From contig CM025851.1 of NCBI GenBank assembly GCA_003952965.2, forward strand, positions 16,161,411-16,225,410: a stretch of DNA of 64,000 nt. Reading direction: 5' to 3'. The DNA comes from Morella rubra (lineage: Eukaryota; Streptophyta; Magnoliopsida; Fagales; Myricaceae). Positions 39,561 through 51,818 of this stretch are shown here, piece by piece (within the stretch, counting starts at the first letter, position 1; the number at the start of each line of letters is the position of its first letter). Position numbers and translations under genes: made by a program. Under the pieces are notes generated by a model. That model was given only the letters and a program-made list of their open reading frames with translations, did no database searches and had not been told where the DNA came from.

Positions 39561-41367
39561 GCAGGGGGAGTTGGATTAATTGGAAAAGTCCCCTTCAAAC
39601 TTCAAATGCTTGGAAAAGTGAACCCCCGCCCTTACAGAATTTTTTCTTGTTGATCATGTTGGTCAACATGCGTAATTGCTTGCGTCCCTGCCACTCAGGT
39701 CATCAAGCAAGCATTAATCCACGTGTGGAAGCGGAGTGAAGAGTTCTTTGCGGGTGCTTAAAAATATTTTCCACGTATATATATGAACATATATATCCTT
39801 TGCTGATCTTAGAGCGTGGTGAGAGGGTAGTTGCCTTCGTGTGGTTCTAATGAGAAACTGATTTTCCATGCAAATCAAATTGGGGGGGGGGGGGAATTTG
39901 TCTTGTATTATGTATAGTACGCATGAAGCTTCCCACGAAACACGAGATGATCCACGCTTTGAAAAGATTGATCAGAGTGAGAGAATAATACGTGTTGGTG
40001 CTGACTTGAAATGGTTTCTGTGGCGCTTTTTTTGGACTTCAACACGCCAAAAGCTATTCACAAGCCTCCACGATATACCACCCTGTAGTTGTGTAAAAAT
40101 TCTAATTAGACGGTAATTCCATTTTTTTATGAGTTTTTTTTTTCTTAACCAAAAAAGAACTCATTGTTAGTATCATTGTCCCAACCCACTTAGATCCGAA
40201 CATGTGTAGTTATATGCAGAAACAAATTAGGTAGAAACAGTTTATTGAGATGCCAAAGCCCGAACTGTTGGGACTGAAAATAAAGTTTTGAGAGACAAGT
40301 AGTACTAAAGGGAACCACCCACATAAAAGTTTAATTTCTCAGAGCTGTTGGGGGCCTTAGGGCCCTCTCGCCCTCCCTCCCTTGCTGCATGGCGTGAAGC
40401 CTCTAAAGCTAATAGTGAGGATTGACAAGCTTCAAATCTATGTTTTCGACTGACTGCCTACTGTTAGGTCACCACTAGAAGGGTTATTTCTGAGTTATTC
40501 GATAAAAATGATGTAATTTGTGGGTCGGACAATTTTTCTTATTTTTTATGTGATTTTTTTTTTAATGGAATCATGCAAATCCCATTCTGTCGGACCATCG
40601 AGTGATACGGGACAATTGACAGCATAGTACTATCTGACACATACGTAGACTTTGAGACTAAGCATTACTATATATTGTCTGAATTTTATAATAATCCATC
40701 CGCGTATGCTTGTTCACGCGTTTGATGGTCGGGAAGAAATGGTAAACGTGGGTGTCATTTCTATGTTTCTTCCTTGTACTCGTAAGGTGGCAGCCTGGTA
40801 GGGATTCCCAAAATTTAGATGCATGATATGGGTATATATATATGTGGATCATGAAATAGACGGCCTCCCCCTTGATCAGTATCCTTATCTTTTCCCTCTC
40901 CTTAATTAGGAATAATCTCACTTGTCAAAGGAAAGAAAGAAAGACTCTTTGTCTTAGTTCTAAACGTTTATACTTCTAACCCGGTACCATATGGCTTGCT
41001 TCACTTGATCAGATGGTATAATTCCACATTTACAGCATGCGTATACTTAAAAAATGTATGTATATATGGAGTAAAGTCTGCTTTCTTTTTTAGTTATTAG
41101 TTTTCTGCAGTTCACATGGAAAAGAAAAAACTCTAGTTTATCCCATCACATGGCCTTCCTCTAGCTACTGCTATGATCAGCATACCATAATTGGCTTCGT
41201 ATTCTCCTAGCCTTCCAATATTTCTTTAGTATACTTTTGCATACCATATATAATTTGCTTGATCTCCTAGCCTTTTAGTTCTTTAGTACACTTTTAGGTT
41301 GACCAAAGATCTCTCTTCCGTGCAGTTGAAGTATGGAAGTTTCAAATGGCTATACAATATTCTAAAA
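39561..41367. other. Promoter-side intergenic DNA upstream of ACC synthase
   Basis: Upstream region of the ethylene gene with no recognised coding sequence. It includes a poly-G run at about 39881-39894, which could be an indel-prone or assembly-sensitive spot, and a (TA) stretch near 39775-39795. Confidence 0.4.
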
Positions 41368-41545
41368 CAGCAAGTAGGGCGGAGCGAGGGGGGGCCGTGG
41401 CCCCTACAAAAATTTTGTGAAAATTTTTTTAGTATATATATTTAGAGGCTTGACTGAAAAAATTTACAATTGGCCCCTCCAAAATTTTGATATTTCTATT
41501 TAGTTTCCCAAATTAAAGTCCAACACATTTACAATAGATCTAACT

Positions 41546-42004
41546 TTGGATCCTAAGAATGCATCTAACTTCTTCAATATTGATGATATTTGTAGACTTG
41601 TTGACAAATTTTACCATGAAGATTTTACAGAGCAAGAAAAGATTCAGTTGAGATATCAATTGCAAACCTTAAAGTGTGATGTGTCTCACAATCCCGATTT
41701 CAAAAGTTTGTCTACAATTTTCGAGTAATACCGAAAATTGGTGGAAACAAGAAGGTCAAAATTTTTCCATTTGATTGATAGATTGATTCGTCTCGTGTTA
41801 ACTCTTTCAGTTTCAACAGCTACTACAAAGCGAGTTTTTTCAGCCATGAAAATCATTAAAACAAGACTTCGCAACAAGATGGAAGATGAATTTCTTGCAA
41901 ATTCTTTGGTTATTTATATTGAGCAAGAAATTGCTGCAAAAGTTAGCATAGAAATGTTAATAGATGATTTCAACTCTTTAAAGAATCATCAAGTTGCTTT
42001 GTAA
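41546..42004 (+). pseudogene. hAT transposase C-terminal dimerisation domain fragment
   Basis: The frame contains the signature RLVLTLSVSTATTKRVFSAM and IIKTRLRNKMEDEFLANSLV, the Dimer_Tnp_hAT region of ZMYM1/TTF-type hAT transposases. A single in-frame TAA at 41726-41728 interrupts it. The N-terminal zinc finger and most of the catalytic domain are absent. It is not functional as seen. Confidence 0.88.
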
Positions 42005-42857
42005 TAGGAAATTAGTATGCTTTTGTGTCCTCTTTTTTTAGTATATTTAGATAAGATATATTTTTGTGGACTGTAATAGGAAATTCACTACAAGAATTTT
42101 GGCCTTTTGGGACAGATTTTGTTTGGGACGCCCACAAAACCGTTCCTAAAAGGGCCCTTTTGGGACGCAACAACGATGTCTTCCCAAAAGGGGTGTCAAA
42201 GAATATCTTTAGGGACGGGTACCTTTTTCTGTCCCTAAAGATTAGGTTTTTGGGACGGATGCTCAGAATCCGTCCCAAATAAACTGGCGGGAACATGGCG
42301 GGAAAAACTTTGGGATGGCAACATTCCATCCCAAAAATACTTCGAGTTTGGACTAATATATGGTTGTTCGAACTATGGTTTTGGGACGGTTTCTAAAGAA
42401 ACAAGTTCGCACTAATTATAATAATGTTCCGACTACACTTTTGGGACAGGAAACAAACGTTCTAATAATGTACAAGTTGGGACTAAAAAATATCAAGTTG
42501 ACACTAACCAGACTAGTGCAAACTTTACTTTTGTAGGTGCGAACTAATGTGGCATTTGACTGTTAAATTCCCCTTGTTCGACACCTGTCTAAAATTTGAT
42601 TTATTTAAACTTGTCCAAACTAGGTATATCCTAGTTCAAACGATTCAGGCAGAGCAGATCGATGCGATGTGATGTGACCCTTCATTAAATGCGTCAATTC
42701 CTTTCGAACTTCAAAAATATCAATTGAAACTTGTATAATTGGGATAACAGTGTTAACTAAAGTTATTGTAGTGCGAACTACAAAATGGTAAGTTCTAACT
42801 ATGTTAGTGGATACACACATGTGGATGGATATTTTTTTCTAGCATCTTTCTTTGTTT

Positions 42858-43200
42858 GCAGGCATCGTACGACATCACCCTGAGGGGGGTGTCGGTTACA
42901 TTCTAGGCTGACAAGATCAGAGAATTTTTGGGTATTGCCCGACCTGAGAGCCCTTCATACCCCGACCGAGTGGAGGAGATAGCTGACCGTCTGATGCTAT
43001 CTAATAGTGAGCTGTACAAGTTGCTGACTGGGATGGAGGAAGTCCCAGACCACTTGCCAAACATCCCTCATAGTGTCATGACGGACTTCTTCAGAATGCT
43101 ACACTTGATAGTCTCATACTATATTGACCCTCGCCGGTGCACCAGTGAGGCGAGCTTCGAGAGAGTGAAGCTCGACCCGCCAAGGCACCGAGCTTTTTGA
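42858..43200 (+). pseudogene. Plant transposon protein-domain fragment (PF20167-like)
   Basis: The frame reads ITLRGVSVTF, then an in-frame TAG at about 42903-42905, then ADKIREFLGI, EEIADRLMLSNSELYKLLTG and a proline-containing PNIPHSVMTDFFRMLHLIVSYYIDP segment. The IREFLGI block and the later hydrophobic stretch resemble the 'putative plant transposon protein' domain found in CACTA and retroelement relatives. It is broken, cargo-like or a decayed element gene. Confidence 0.55.
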
Positions 43201-46169
43201 ACGCTTCGGTCGGCTTGAGGATCTCATTAGATAGAGGTTTAACCTACAGCAGGACAGGATAGATTAGTTCGGGAACAAGGTCGAGCGCCTTAGCGGTTCG
43301 GTCGATGCGATGCAGAGGACGGTTGATTCACTTTAGTAGTCCAATTTTTATTTTATTTCTTCTTTTGGGTTATGTACTTATTTTGGGATAATGTTATTTT
43401 TGACACTTTGATATGTTTATTTTGTTAGTTTTGTATTTATTTTGGATATAATGGACACTTCTTTATGAACATTTTTTTTATGGACAATTGTTATCTTTAT
43501 GTTTATCTTGCTGGTTTGTACTAATTTTTATGTTTATGTCTCTTTTTTTTTTAATTAAGTTACGTTATCAAATGAAAGCGTTCAAGGCAAAAAGATATTA
43601 ATGGAACTTTATATAACCCAAGAAGCCAAGAATAATTTTTGCAAAACATACAATTTTAACCAATGAACACATAAAAATTTTAAACACTAAAATATTGTGA
43701 GAGTTTGAGTGAAACTAGAGTGAACTCGGTTTCAACTGAAAAATTTAAGTCTGCACTTACTATAACTCAGTGTGCATTTGAAACTTTCGGTGCCAACTAA
43801 CATTTCTAAAGTTTGAACAATAACAGAGTTAGAGTTCAAACTACAGCACAGTTCAGACGTTGATAATTTAGTTTGAATAGACGGAAAGTTCTGACCACTA
43901 ATTTTACTAGTTCGCACTTTCAAATTTTTTTTCCGCGGGATTCCTCCGCCATGTTAAAGTTCACATTTTTATATGGAAGTAAATATAAAAACGACGTCGT
44001 ACTTACTAGTTCAAACTTCTGTTTTATGGGTTTGGACTCGTTTTCCTGAGGTTCGAACTAAGTCACATGAATTCTGTACCTAGTTCGAACTTCAAATTTT
44101 AATTTTCGCGGGCTTTTTCTAGCCATGTTAAAATGAACATTTTAAGTTGAAATTAAAACATCAAAACGATGTTACGTGAACTAGTTCGAACTGAGGATAC
44201 CTTAGTTTGGACCACTCTAATCACTTTAATATGCCATGACAGTCATTCCACGTGCGAACTTATATGTTCTCATCCAAACTTAGGTATATTGAGTTCACAC
44301 GTTTATATATTCGAGTTTGAACATGTATTTCATTTGACTTTCATGTGACCGCGCAAATTTTGTTTCCTGGCATTTTCAGTTTGAATTGGTATAGGTAAGT
44401 GCGAACGGCCTTATGTTAGTTTGAACATATCTGTTGTTAGTGCGAACGAATATATGCTAGTGCGAACTATATATTCACATTGGATTTCTCATTATGGTAA
44501 TGTGTGTTAAACTCATTATGCTTTTACGATGTACCTACCATATTTTTATTACATGTACATTAATGTGTGTTAAATGTCATCTTTATTTCATGTACTTACC
44601 ATGTTATGATCATATGTACACCAATGAAGTGATGAAGATCATTATGGTAACTTGAGAACATTAATAATGAGTGTAGCACATGTAAGTTAATATGTAATAA
44701 ACTCATTTTGTTAGAATGTGTTTAATACAGTTTAACAACCTACTGATATTATGAGCACATTAGTATATATGTGCAAGACGTGTTAAGCAAATGTATGTTA
44801 GAGTTGGCACATTAGTAATAAGTGTAGTACGTGTGTTAATATGTGTTACACTCTAAGGTGTTAAGAGTGCTAACTCAAATTGATGTACCTACCATGTTTT
44901 GTTAACATTATTTTCATCATTAGAAAGTGTTAATCAAATTGTTATTGAATTATAAATTGGTACGTGTTTTTTAAATGATTGTAGTCTGTTTAACGTTCGA
45001 ACTGCGAATATTACGTTCCAATTGGGACAAATACAAGTTACGTCTTCGTAATGTCCTGTGCGAACTAAGTTGAGAAAAATTCTGAACTAATCGTAATAAG
45101 TAGTTCGGATCAATATATATACACTCTCAACCATATATATGTCTAGTAGGAACATATATTTCGTCTGAGTGGAGGCCAAAAAAAAATATTTTGTTTGAGT
45201 TTCAAATGATTGCTCAAATATCATCTCTCGGGTTTTTTAAGTTGGACCATAGATTATGTAAGTATGAACGAGGTGAGGTCAGTTCGAACATGAACGAATG
45301 GGAACCAAATGGTGTCATCCAACTTACTAGTTTAGTCCGAACTTAAATATTCTAGTTCGAACTTGGAACACAGACTTAAAAAAAAGCTTAGCAGCTTCGT
45401 GCAAACCAATTTGTGCACGAAGCTGCTGAACAGAAGGGAAACTTTAGGTTGGGCAAGGGAGATTCTAGGGTTGTGGTGACCGAGGAGAACACCGAAGAGA
45501 ATATTGTAATCGAATTTATGGGAAGATTAGGGACTTGGATGGCTCAGAAGATCTCGATATATTCGTGAGTTTTGTGAGTTTAAGGCATTGTGGGTGAGCG
45601 TGGGTGTGAGGGCATTTGGGGAGGTTGTTTCTGGCCAAGCTCCGGTCAGAAGTTCCATTGAGGTATGTTCGTTTCACATATACTTCAGTTTCCATTTCTC
45701 CTCTCCTTTGAATATTGTTGATTCGAAGATTAATTTTGTATAAGCTATTTTAGGAAGAAACCTCAAGAAATTATATGATTTGTTGAAATCCCCGTCCAGG
45801 TTTGGTCTCTAGATGAAATCCTTATGTCTTTTATATGCTTCCAACTTGTTATTTCGTGGTTGGGGGTCCTTGTTATGGCTGTTGAGTCGTTGGGTTTCTG
45901 CAGAATTTGGGTCTGTCCGCTGTAGTTCGAACTGCATATTTGTCTATTGAAACATATTTATATTGGTCCGAACTGAATATTTGTCTGTTAAAACTTATTT
46001 ATATTAGTTCGAACTGAATATTTATCTGTTATAATTGTGCTTTGCAACTCTGTCAACTCCTGATATATTGTTCAAACTGAATTCTATTGCATGAGATATA
46101 TGGTGGGAACTGATGAGATTATTGTTGGAACTTGTGTCACGTATGTTTAAACATTTACTCTGAAGTCAG

Positions 46170-46930
46170 AACATGCTTTTCGAACTTATAAGGAAGTGAG
46201 AGGGAATAAGGAAGTGGTTGTTCGACACTCCCATCGAAACATAGATGAAGATACCTGGGCAAAATTGTGCAACATGTTTGCTGATCTAAAATATGAGGTA
46301 CATGTATATTTTTTAGTACAATTAGTAATTTCAAACGCATTTAACCATTTATCATGAAATTGTTTCTAGGAAAAGTGTAAAGTAAACACTAAAAATAGAA
46401 AAGGCTTGACGGTTTTCCACACAGTGGGTACAAGGACGTTTACTCGATATCAAAAAGTGTTGGTAAGTGATATAATTCTTACTTGTATATTACTATGTTT
46501 ATTTACTTCATTACTAACTTGTTACGTAATTCTTTAGGAAATTTTCCCCTCTGTAACTTCAGAGATTGGGCCTACTAAATTGTATGCTGCATCCCATAAG
46601 CGAAAAAATGGGGACTGGTTGTCTGATGTTGCTAAGGACAATCATGTGAGTACACTTACATTGACCCATTTGGTATGGTTTTTTTTTCAAACTGTTAATA
46701 GTCATTGTCATCCTAGGTGGTTGTACTTGGTAATAGATCTGTTGGTTGGTAATTGTGTTGGCACTTGATTGTAGTGGTTCTCTCGAAGTTATTGGAATAC
46801 TTTGTTGCTTGTGTTGGTAGCTATATGGCATTTTTGTACTCAAGAATAGTCCCTATTATAGCCGTTATGCTGCTGGATTTACTACAGCTAGCACTTGTAA
46901 AGTCCTTTTCATTTGTCACATATTATAATT

Positions 46931-46986
<56 letters not shown>

Positions 46987-47400
46987 AATGAATGTAATAT
47001 TAATATTAATGATTCATCTTATGACACTTTTTTTGCAGGAAAAGATGAGGGAATTGCAAGAGCAAGTTATCTCAGATGGGAGGTCCTACACCGACATTGA
47101 TATCCTCCATCAGGTCCTAGGCCCAAAGCCTGGTTATGTGAGGGGGTTGGGGTAAGCAGTGAAGCCTCCAAGAACCTCGGGTTCATCATTCACCAGTATA
47201 GCGTGACAATTAAGAGAGGCACAGCTGGAGATAGATAGATTGAAAGCGAGAACGGGAAGTTGAGGTAGAGCAGATGAGAATAGAGCAGGAAGCAGAGATG
47301 GAGCGCATGCGAACTGAGCGACACCAAGAAATGAAGTAGTTTGAGGACAGATTGATGAAGGAAATGAGGGAGCGCATGAATGATTTCATGGCAAACTCCT
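46170..47400 (+). pseudogene. TNPA-like gene of the CACTA element (Transposase_24, Ptta/En/Spm family)
   Basis: Plausible exons are about 46170-46297, 46370-46462, 46538-46645 and 47039-47153, each bounded by usable GT/AG sites. The signature is LTVFHTVGTRTFTRYQKV, then EIGPTKLYAASHKRKNGDWL, then KMRELQEQVISDG and the closing DILHQVLGPKPGYVRGLG, diagnostic of Transposase_24. An AT-dinucleotide tract interrupts the intron before the last exon. A Glu/Arg-rich coiled-coil tail follows (about 47210-47410), but in frames broken by stops. This family binds subterminal repeats and does not itself cleave. Probably defective. Confidence 0.75.
46934..46985. repeat. (AT)n microsatellite
   Basis: About 52 bases of pure AT/TA dinucleotides inside the nested CACTA element, within an intron of its TNPA-like gene. 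Confidence 0.95.
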
Positions 47401-48750
47401 CCCGCGGTTTGTAAACCCTATTCCCATATCCATTGTTGGACAATGTGACTTATATTGTTTTGGACTTATGTTAGTTTAGATTGATGCTTATTTTGGACAT
47501 ATGTTATTTTAGATTTATGTTTGCCTAGTACCATTACATTATAAACAATGTTTAACATTTGGAGAATGATGTTATTTTTGTAACTTTGACTTATGAAGAC
47601 CTGTATTGATTTCTTGTATGGATGATAGTATTTTGTAATCTATTGTAGCACATTTATGTATGGGTTTATTGAGGTATTTTGATTTTAATTTTTTGAGATT
47701 CTGCATAAATTACAGGTCTCATTTCGAAACTACGTTTTCCAAGTTCGAACATGTATAAAATTACAGGTCCTAGTTGAGACTTATATAATATAAGTTTGAA
47801 CTGACTTCTATCGAGTCCGATAACCAGTGGTTCGGACTAAAATTATAACGTTCGAACCGAAACTCTACAAGTCCAAACTCACTAATTTCCAATGTCATTT
47901 TATTAGTTACAACCAGTATATACTAAGTTCGAACATTAGTCCAAACACGGAGTAGTCCGAACTGTACTTTGAGCCGTTCAAACTTTGTTTTCAGTTCGCA
48001 CTAAACTCGAGCAGTTGAAACTTCATAATAGTTCGGACTAAGTTTTACGGGTTCGAACCATTGTTAGTTCGGACTTCGGTTTTAATGTTGGCACTTACAT
48101 TAAGTTCTGACGAATTTATACGGGTTTGAACTGAATGTTGGTTCGGACTTATGTAAGTTCGAACTCGTTTATAAGTATTCGGACTATCGAAAGTTCGGAC
48201 TAAGTTTGGGTTTGGTCTATCCATGTCCAAACTGTTTACCCGTTTGATAGTAGTCCAAACTGGTTTGTTGTTCAGACGCGGATCTCTGGAAGTGAATCTT
48301 TTGGGATGGATTCAGACCTTTAGTCCAAACTATGATATTTTTAGTTCGGACTGTCAGAATTTGGGACAGGTGCGGGTTTAGCGTCCCAGAAAACCTTTTG
48401 GGACGCGGCTATTGGGACGGCGCTTTGGGACGCCATAAACCATCCCAAAAGCTCTTTTGGGACGATTTTTTGAGCTTTTGGAATGCTTTCCCTCCGTCCC
48501 AAAAGCCCAAATTTCTTGTAGTGAAATCAGTATGCTTTTCTATACTTTTTTTGAGTATATCTACAATCAAGTAGATAAAATAAATTTTTGTATACCTGTT
48601 TTTAGTTCTAAATCAAGGTTAACTTATAACAAAATATTGTTGAAAATTTTTTATATCTTATAATATTTGAATTTCATTTTTAATAATATTATTTAATTAG
48701 TTTGACCCTCCTCCCAATAGGAAAATCCTAGCTCCACCACTGACAGCAAG

Positions 48751-50071
48751 GTCGGTCTATTAAGATGAATCAGGGATCTGGCATGTAAAACTTTCGGTTC
48801 TAGATTAGAATATCTCAATAATCTTCAAGCTGTACCAGTGTTTATTTGACACGCATGCATGTTTCCAGAGTAGTTTCGTATATTCAGGGTTTATACTCAA
48901 AAAGAGATAGAGTCATTGGAGTTTCTTCTTATAAAAGAAGAAAAATTCAAAAAAAAAAAAATCTACCATTTGGACAAAACCCTCATTTTATTTAATATGA
49001 CTTATTAGGTCAAACTCTTAATTATACCATAGTTGACAATAAAATGAATATTTTGGTCAGAATCAAATATTTAAAATAAAGTTCTTCAGTCATAAGCCAG
49101 CTGGTACACTGATGGAGGGGTGTCCAACTTTAAAAGATAATTAAGTCATTTGACTCTTTCATCGTTTAAAATTTCAAGCTAATATATTATCTATATCTCC
49201 TTGCAGTTTTGTTGAGTATATGGGTTGGTGGCTAGCTCGCGTTTACATGGTTTATACTCATATGAAAGCATTTATATATATTAATTATACATATATATTT
49301 TCGATCGAGAGAGTGGTTAATGACATGGGAACCCCAATTAGGTATAAAATAATATGATATATATGTTTGGAAACTTAGTAAACATTCACTTGACCGACGT
49401 AATATTAATTTTTTCTTGGGGAGGTCTCTTCAGAGAGTCCAAGGGACACCAATATACTAATGCACGAAACAAGCAGATTTTGGACCATCTAGAATCACAA
49501 AACTAATCGAATCCGCCAAAATTCTCGAAATAACTGGAAGTAATCAATGGGCCACTTGACCACAGATTTAAAGTGCTATTGCCAAGAAAATCCAGACGCA
49601 TCTGCTTAATTATTGTCTAAGTTAACATATATTAATACAAGTTTTATTTTTCTAAGAACAAAGTATATTTAACTAGTTACTCCCTTTAGAATACAAAATA
49701 TTGTACAGAAGTACCTGTAACTCATGCATATAGCTACTAGCGGAGTATGGAGATAGTAATTTTGAAATGATTTCGATCGACCTTTACTTTTTTTTGTTTT
49801 GGGTAACGAGCGAAATTGATGCACTATCTTGTTCGGACTAACTTGTTCAATTAGAGAACAAACTGATCGGACTGAAAATACAACGATAAATCCTAGATAC
49901 TCAAATCATATCTTTAGCCTTGATTATCAATAAAGTCAAAAACGTGTTCATAGACGCAATCCTAGTTCTCTCTTATAATTATTGAGTTATATCACCCTTA
50001 TTCGCTCTTTTCTCCGTATTTTCCTCCGTCTCATAAGACAACATATATGTAATTAACTATTGGCAAGCAAA
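48751..50071. other. Spacer between the two CACTA regions
   Basis: AT-rich intergenic sequence. No gene, RNA or element boundary recognised. Confidence 0.4.
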
Positions 50072-50599
50072 TCACACTACAAGAAAATCGGTGTATAACG
50101 GCGCTAGGTGGATGTCGCTAAAACTCAATTTTTTGTCGCTGCAACTTACAGGTGACAGTTATAAAACTGTCGAAGCCCTGTCGCTTTTACGTTGTCACTA
50201 CATGTATCTGGCAACATATTTTACTCTCCGTCGCTGTTTACTTGGTAAGAGCAACGAATACTGAAGTCGCGAGAGTGCACCCCATTCTGTCGCTATTACC
50301 TCTCTCTGGTTCCATTTCTGTCGCAGAAAGTTTAAAACAACAAATTTAATTCGTTGCATATCTAAGCCTAAACCGTTGGTAATGACCATGATTATAGATT
50401 TGACATTTTAACGACATGATTTTATATTATTGCAAGACGTTTGTGGCTGCTATTTTATGTTGTTGCAAGATATTTTATCTATTTTTATAATTTTTATATT
50501 TATGATACCATTTTCTACGTAGTTTTTGAATTACATGTTTTAATATTTGTAATATCATAATAACTATAAAAAAAATATTATATTATTTAATAATATATA

Positions 50600-50905
50600 A
50601 ATCTCGAGCGAGTCCCGCGGGCAAGGCCGCGTGCGCGGGGCTGGGCACTGAAGGCTACGCGAGTCCCGCGGGCAAGACCACATGCGCAGGGCTAGGCGCT
50701 GAAGGCTGCGTGTGTCCTGCGCGAAAAAAATGGCGTGCGCAAGGCTGGGCCTAAAGGCCGCGTGCGTCCTGCGCGCAAGGCTCGGCCTAAAGGCCACGCG
50801 GGGCTGGGCACTGAAGGCTGCACACGGGGCTGGGCGCTGGAATTTCGCGTGCGGTGCTGGAAATTCCAGCCCCTTTGCTCGCATCCTGCACACAAGGCCG
50901 TGCGG
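50600..50905. repeat. GC-rich tandem minisatellite in the second CACTA element
   Basis: Imperfect tandem units built from 'gcgagtcccgcgggcaag', 'gcgcggggctgggc' and 'ctgaaggc', strikingly GC-rich in an AT-rich setting. Open frames on both strands here (Ala/Arg-rich) are a by-product of the composition. Confidence 0.7.
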
Positions 50906-51239
50906 GGCACTGGAAATACAGATGTGCAGAGTATATCAACAAATACAGATGTGCAATTTCGATTTTTCATTCATTTTGTACTTACAGTAGAGAAATCAAG
51001 CAAAAAGATTAACAAATAACTACCAAAATTAGAATCAAAACAAAAGGTCACTCTCAGAGAAATGTATAAATCCATGCTCTGTTCTCATGCCGGAAAGCAT
51101 TAGACTTATAACAGCAAAATGAGATGAAAACAATGTATAAACTTTTTAAAACATAATTTTACATCCTACAATCAAAAACTGTGCTCAGGCTACACGCCTC
51201 ATAATAATAGAAAAGCAATGTTCTGCATACAAAAACTTG

Positions 51240-51678
51240 ACAGCGACAATGTTCCTTTGTCACCTATCAGTCTCCTTGCGCCAGTAGGAACCTCCACAGC
51301 AATGCAACCGCTCTTTTGAAGCTTCTCAAATATAGTTCTTTTTGCCTTTTCCATGACCCTGTTTCTTAATAGACGTTACTGCCCACATCACCATAAAGGA
51401 GAAGTTTTATTACATATACAGAGGCTAAACTCGTGGGAACCAATCTAAACACAGGAAACGGTAACCTAAAATATAAAAGGTTTGCTAAATTTTTACCTGT
51501 TTCTTGAAGCTCCATTTGCATGCCATCAGGGGTTTGTGTCGGGATCTACGGCAGACAGCACTGGTGCTATGGGTTGAGCTTGGACAGGAGGCTGCGAAGC
51601 ACTACTGCGCCCCGTACTTCTCAGTTCTTGGCTAGCAATCTGTTGTCCTCGTCTGAGTGAAGTGCCTGGGGCCATGAC
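51240..51678 (-). pseudogene. TNPA-like N-terminal remnant in the second CACTA element
   Basis: On the minus strand a short frame begins at an ATG near 51676-51678 (MAPGTSLRRGQQIAS…) and ends about 49 codons later. Further on, a segment reads KLQKSGCIAVEVPTGARRLIG. The second piece resembles the conserved 'valEVP.G..R..G' region N-terminal to Transposase_24. Both are short and out of any complete gene context. Confidence 0.45.
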
Positions 51679-51818
51679 TGTCGGGATAGAGTTAATTGAG
51701 AGAGGAATAAGCGCTAGAGGGAGAGAAATAAGCGAATACTCTGTTCAGACAAAATATACATAGCGGCATAGAGCTTTTCCAAATAAAATGGAGGGAAAAT
51801 TTCAAAATTTAGTGGAAA

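Larger units (their letters stand above)
42086..48523. mobile_element. CACTA (En/Spm) transposon, 6.4 kb, nested in the hAT element
   Basis: It begins CACTACAAGAA and ends TTCTTGTAGTG. The inverted termini continue inward as AATTTTGGCCTTTTGGGACRG against ATTTGGGCTTTTGGGACGG. Subterminal zones (about 42105-42320 and 48355-48510) are packed with TTTTGGGACG units in both orientations, as expected for transposase-binding repeats. The interior holds a TNPA-like fragment and a plant transposon protein domain, but no TNPD transposase frame, so it is probably non-autonomous. If each terminus is extended by one base (T…A), the flanks give a 3-bp duplication AAT (42082-42084, 48525-48527). Strict CACTA ends give mismatched flanks ATT/AAA. 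Confidence 0.88.
41376..48742. mobile_element. hAT-family transposon, interrupted by a nested CACTA element
   Basis: The left end TAGGGCGGAGC and the reverse-complemented right end CAGTGGTGGAGC are the GGAGC-type termini common in plant hAT elements. A perfect 8-bp target duplication, ACAGCAAG, flanks it at 41368-41375 and 48743-48750. Removing the nested insertion (42086-48523) leaves about 930 bp, so this was already a short deletion derivative that kept only the transposase C-terminus. Confidence 0.88.

Noticed and set aside
50564-51019. Ala/Arg/Pro-rich frames on both strands
   Set aside because: Products of a GC-rich minisatellite inside the CACTA element.
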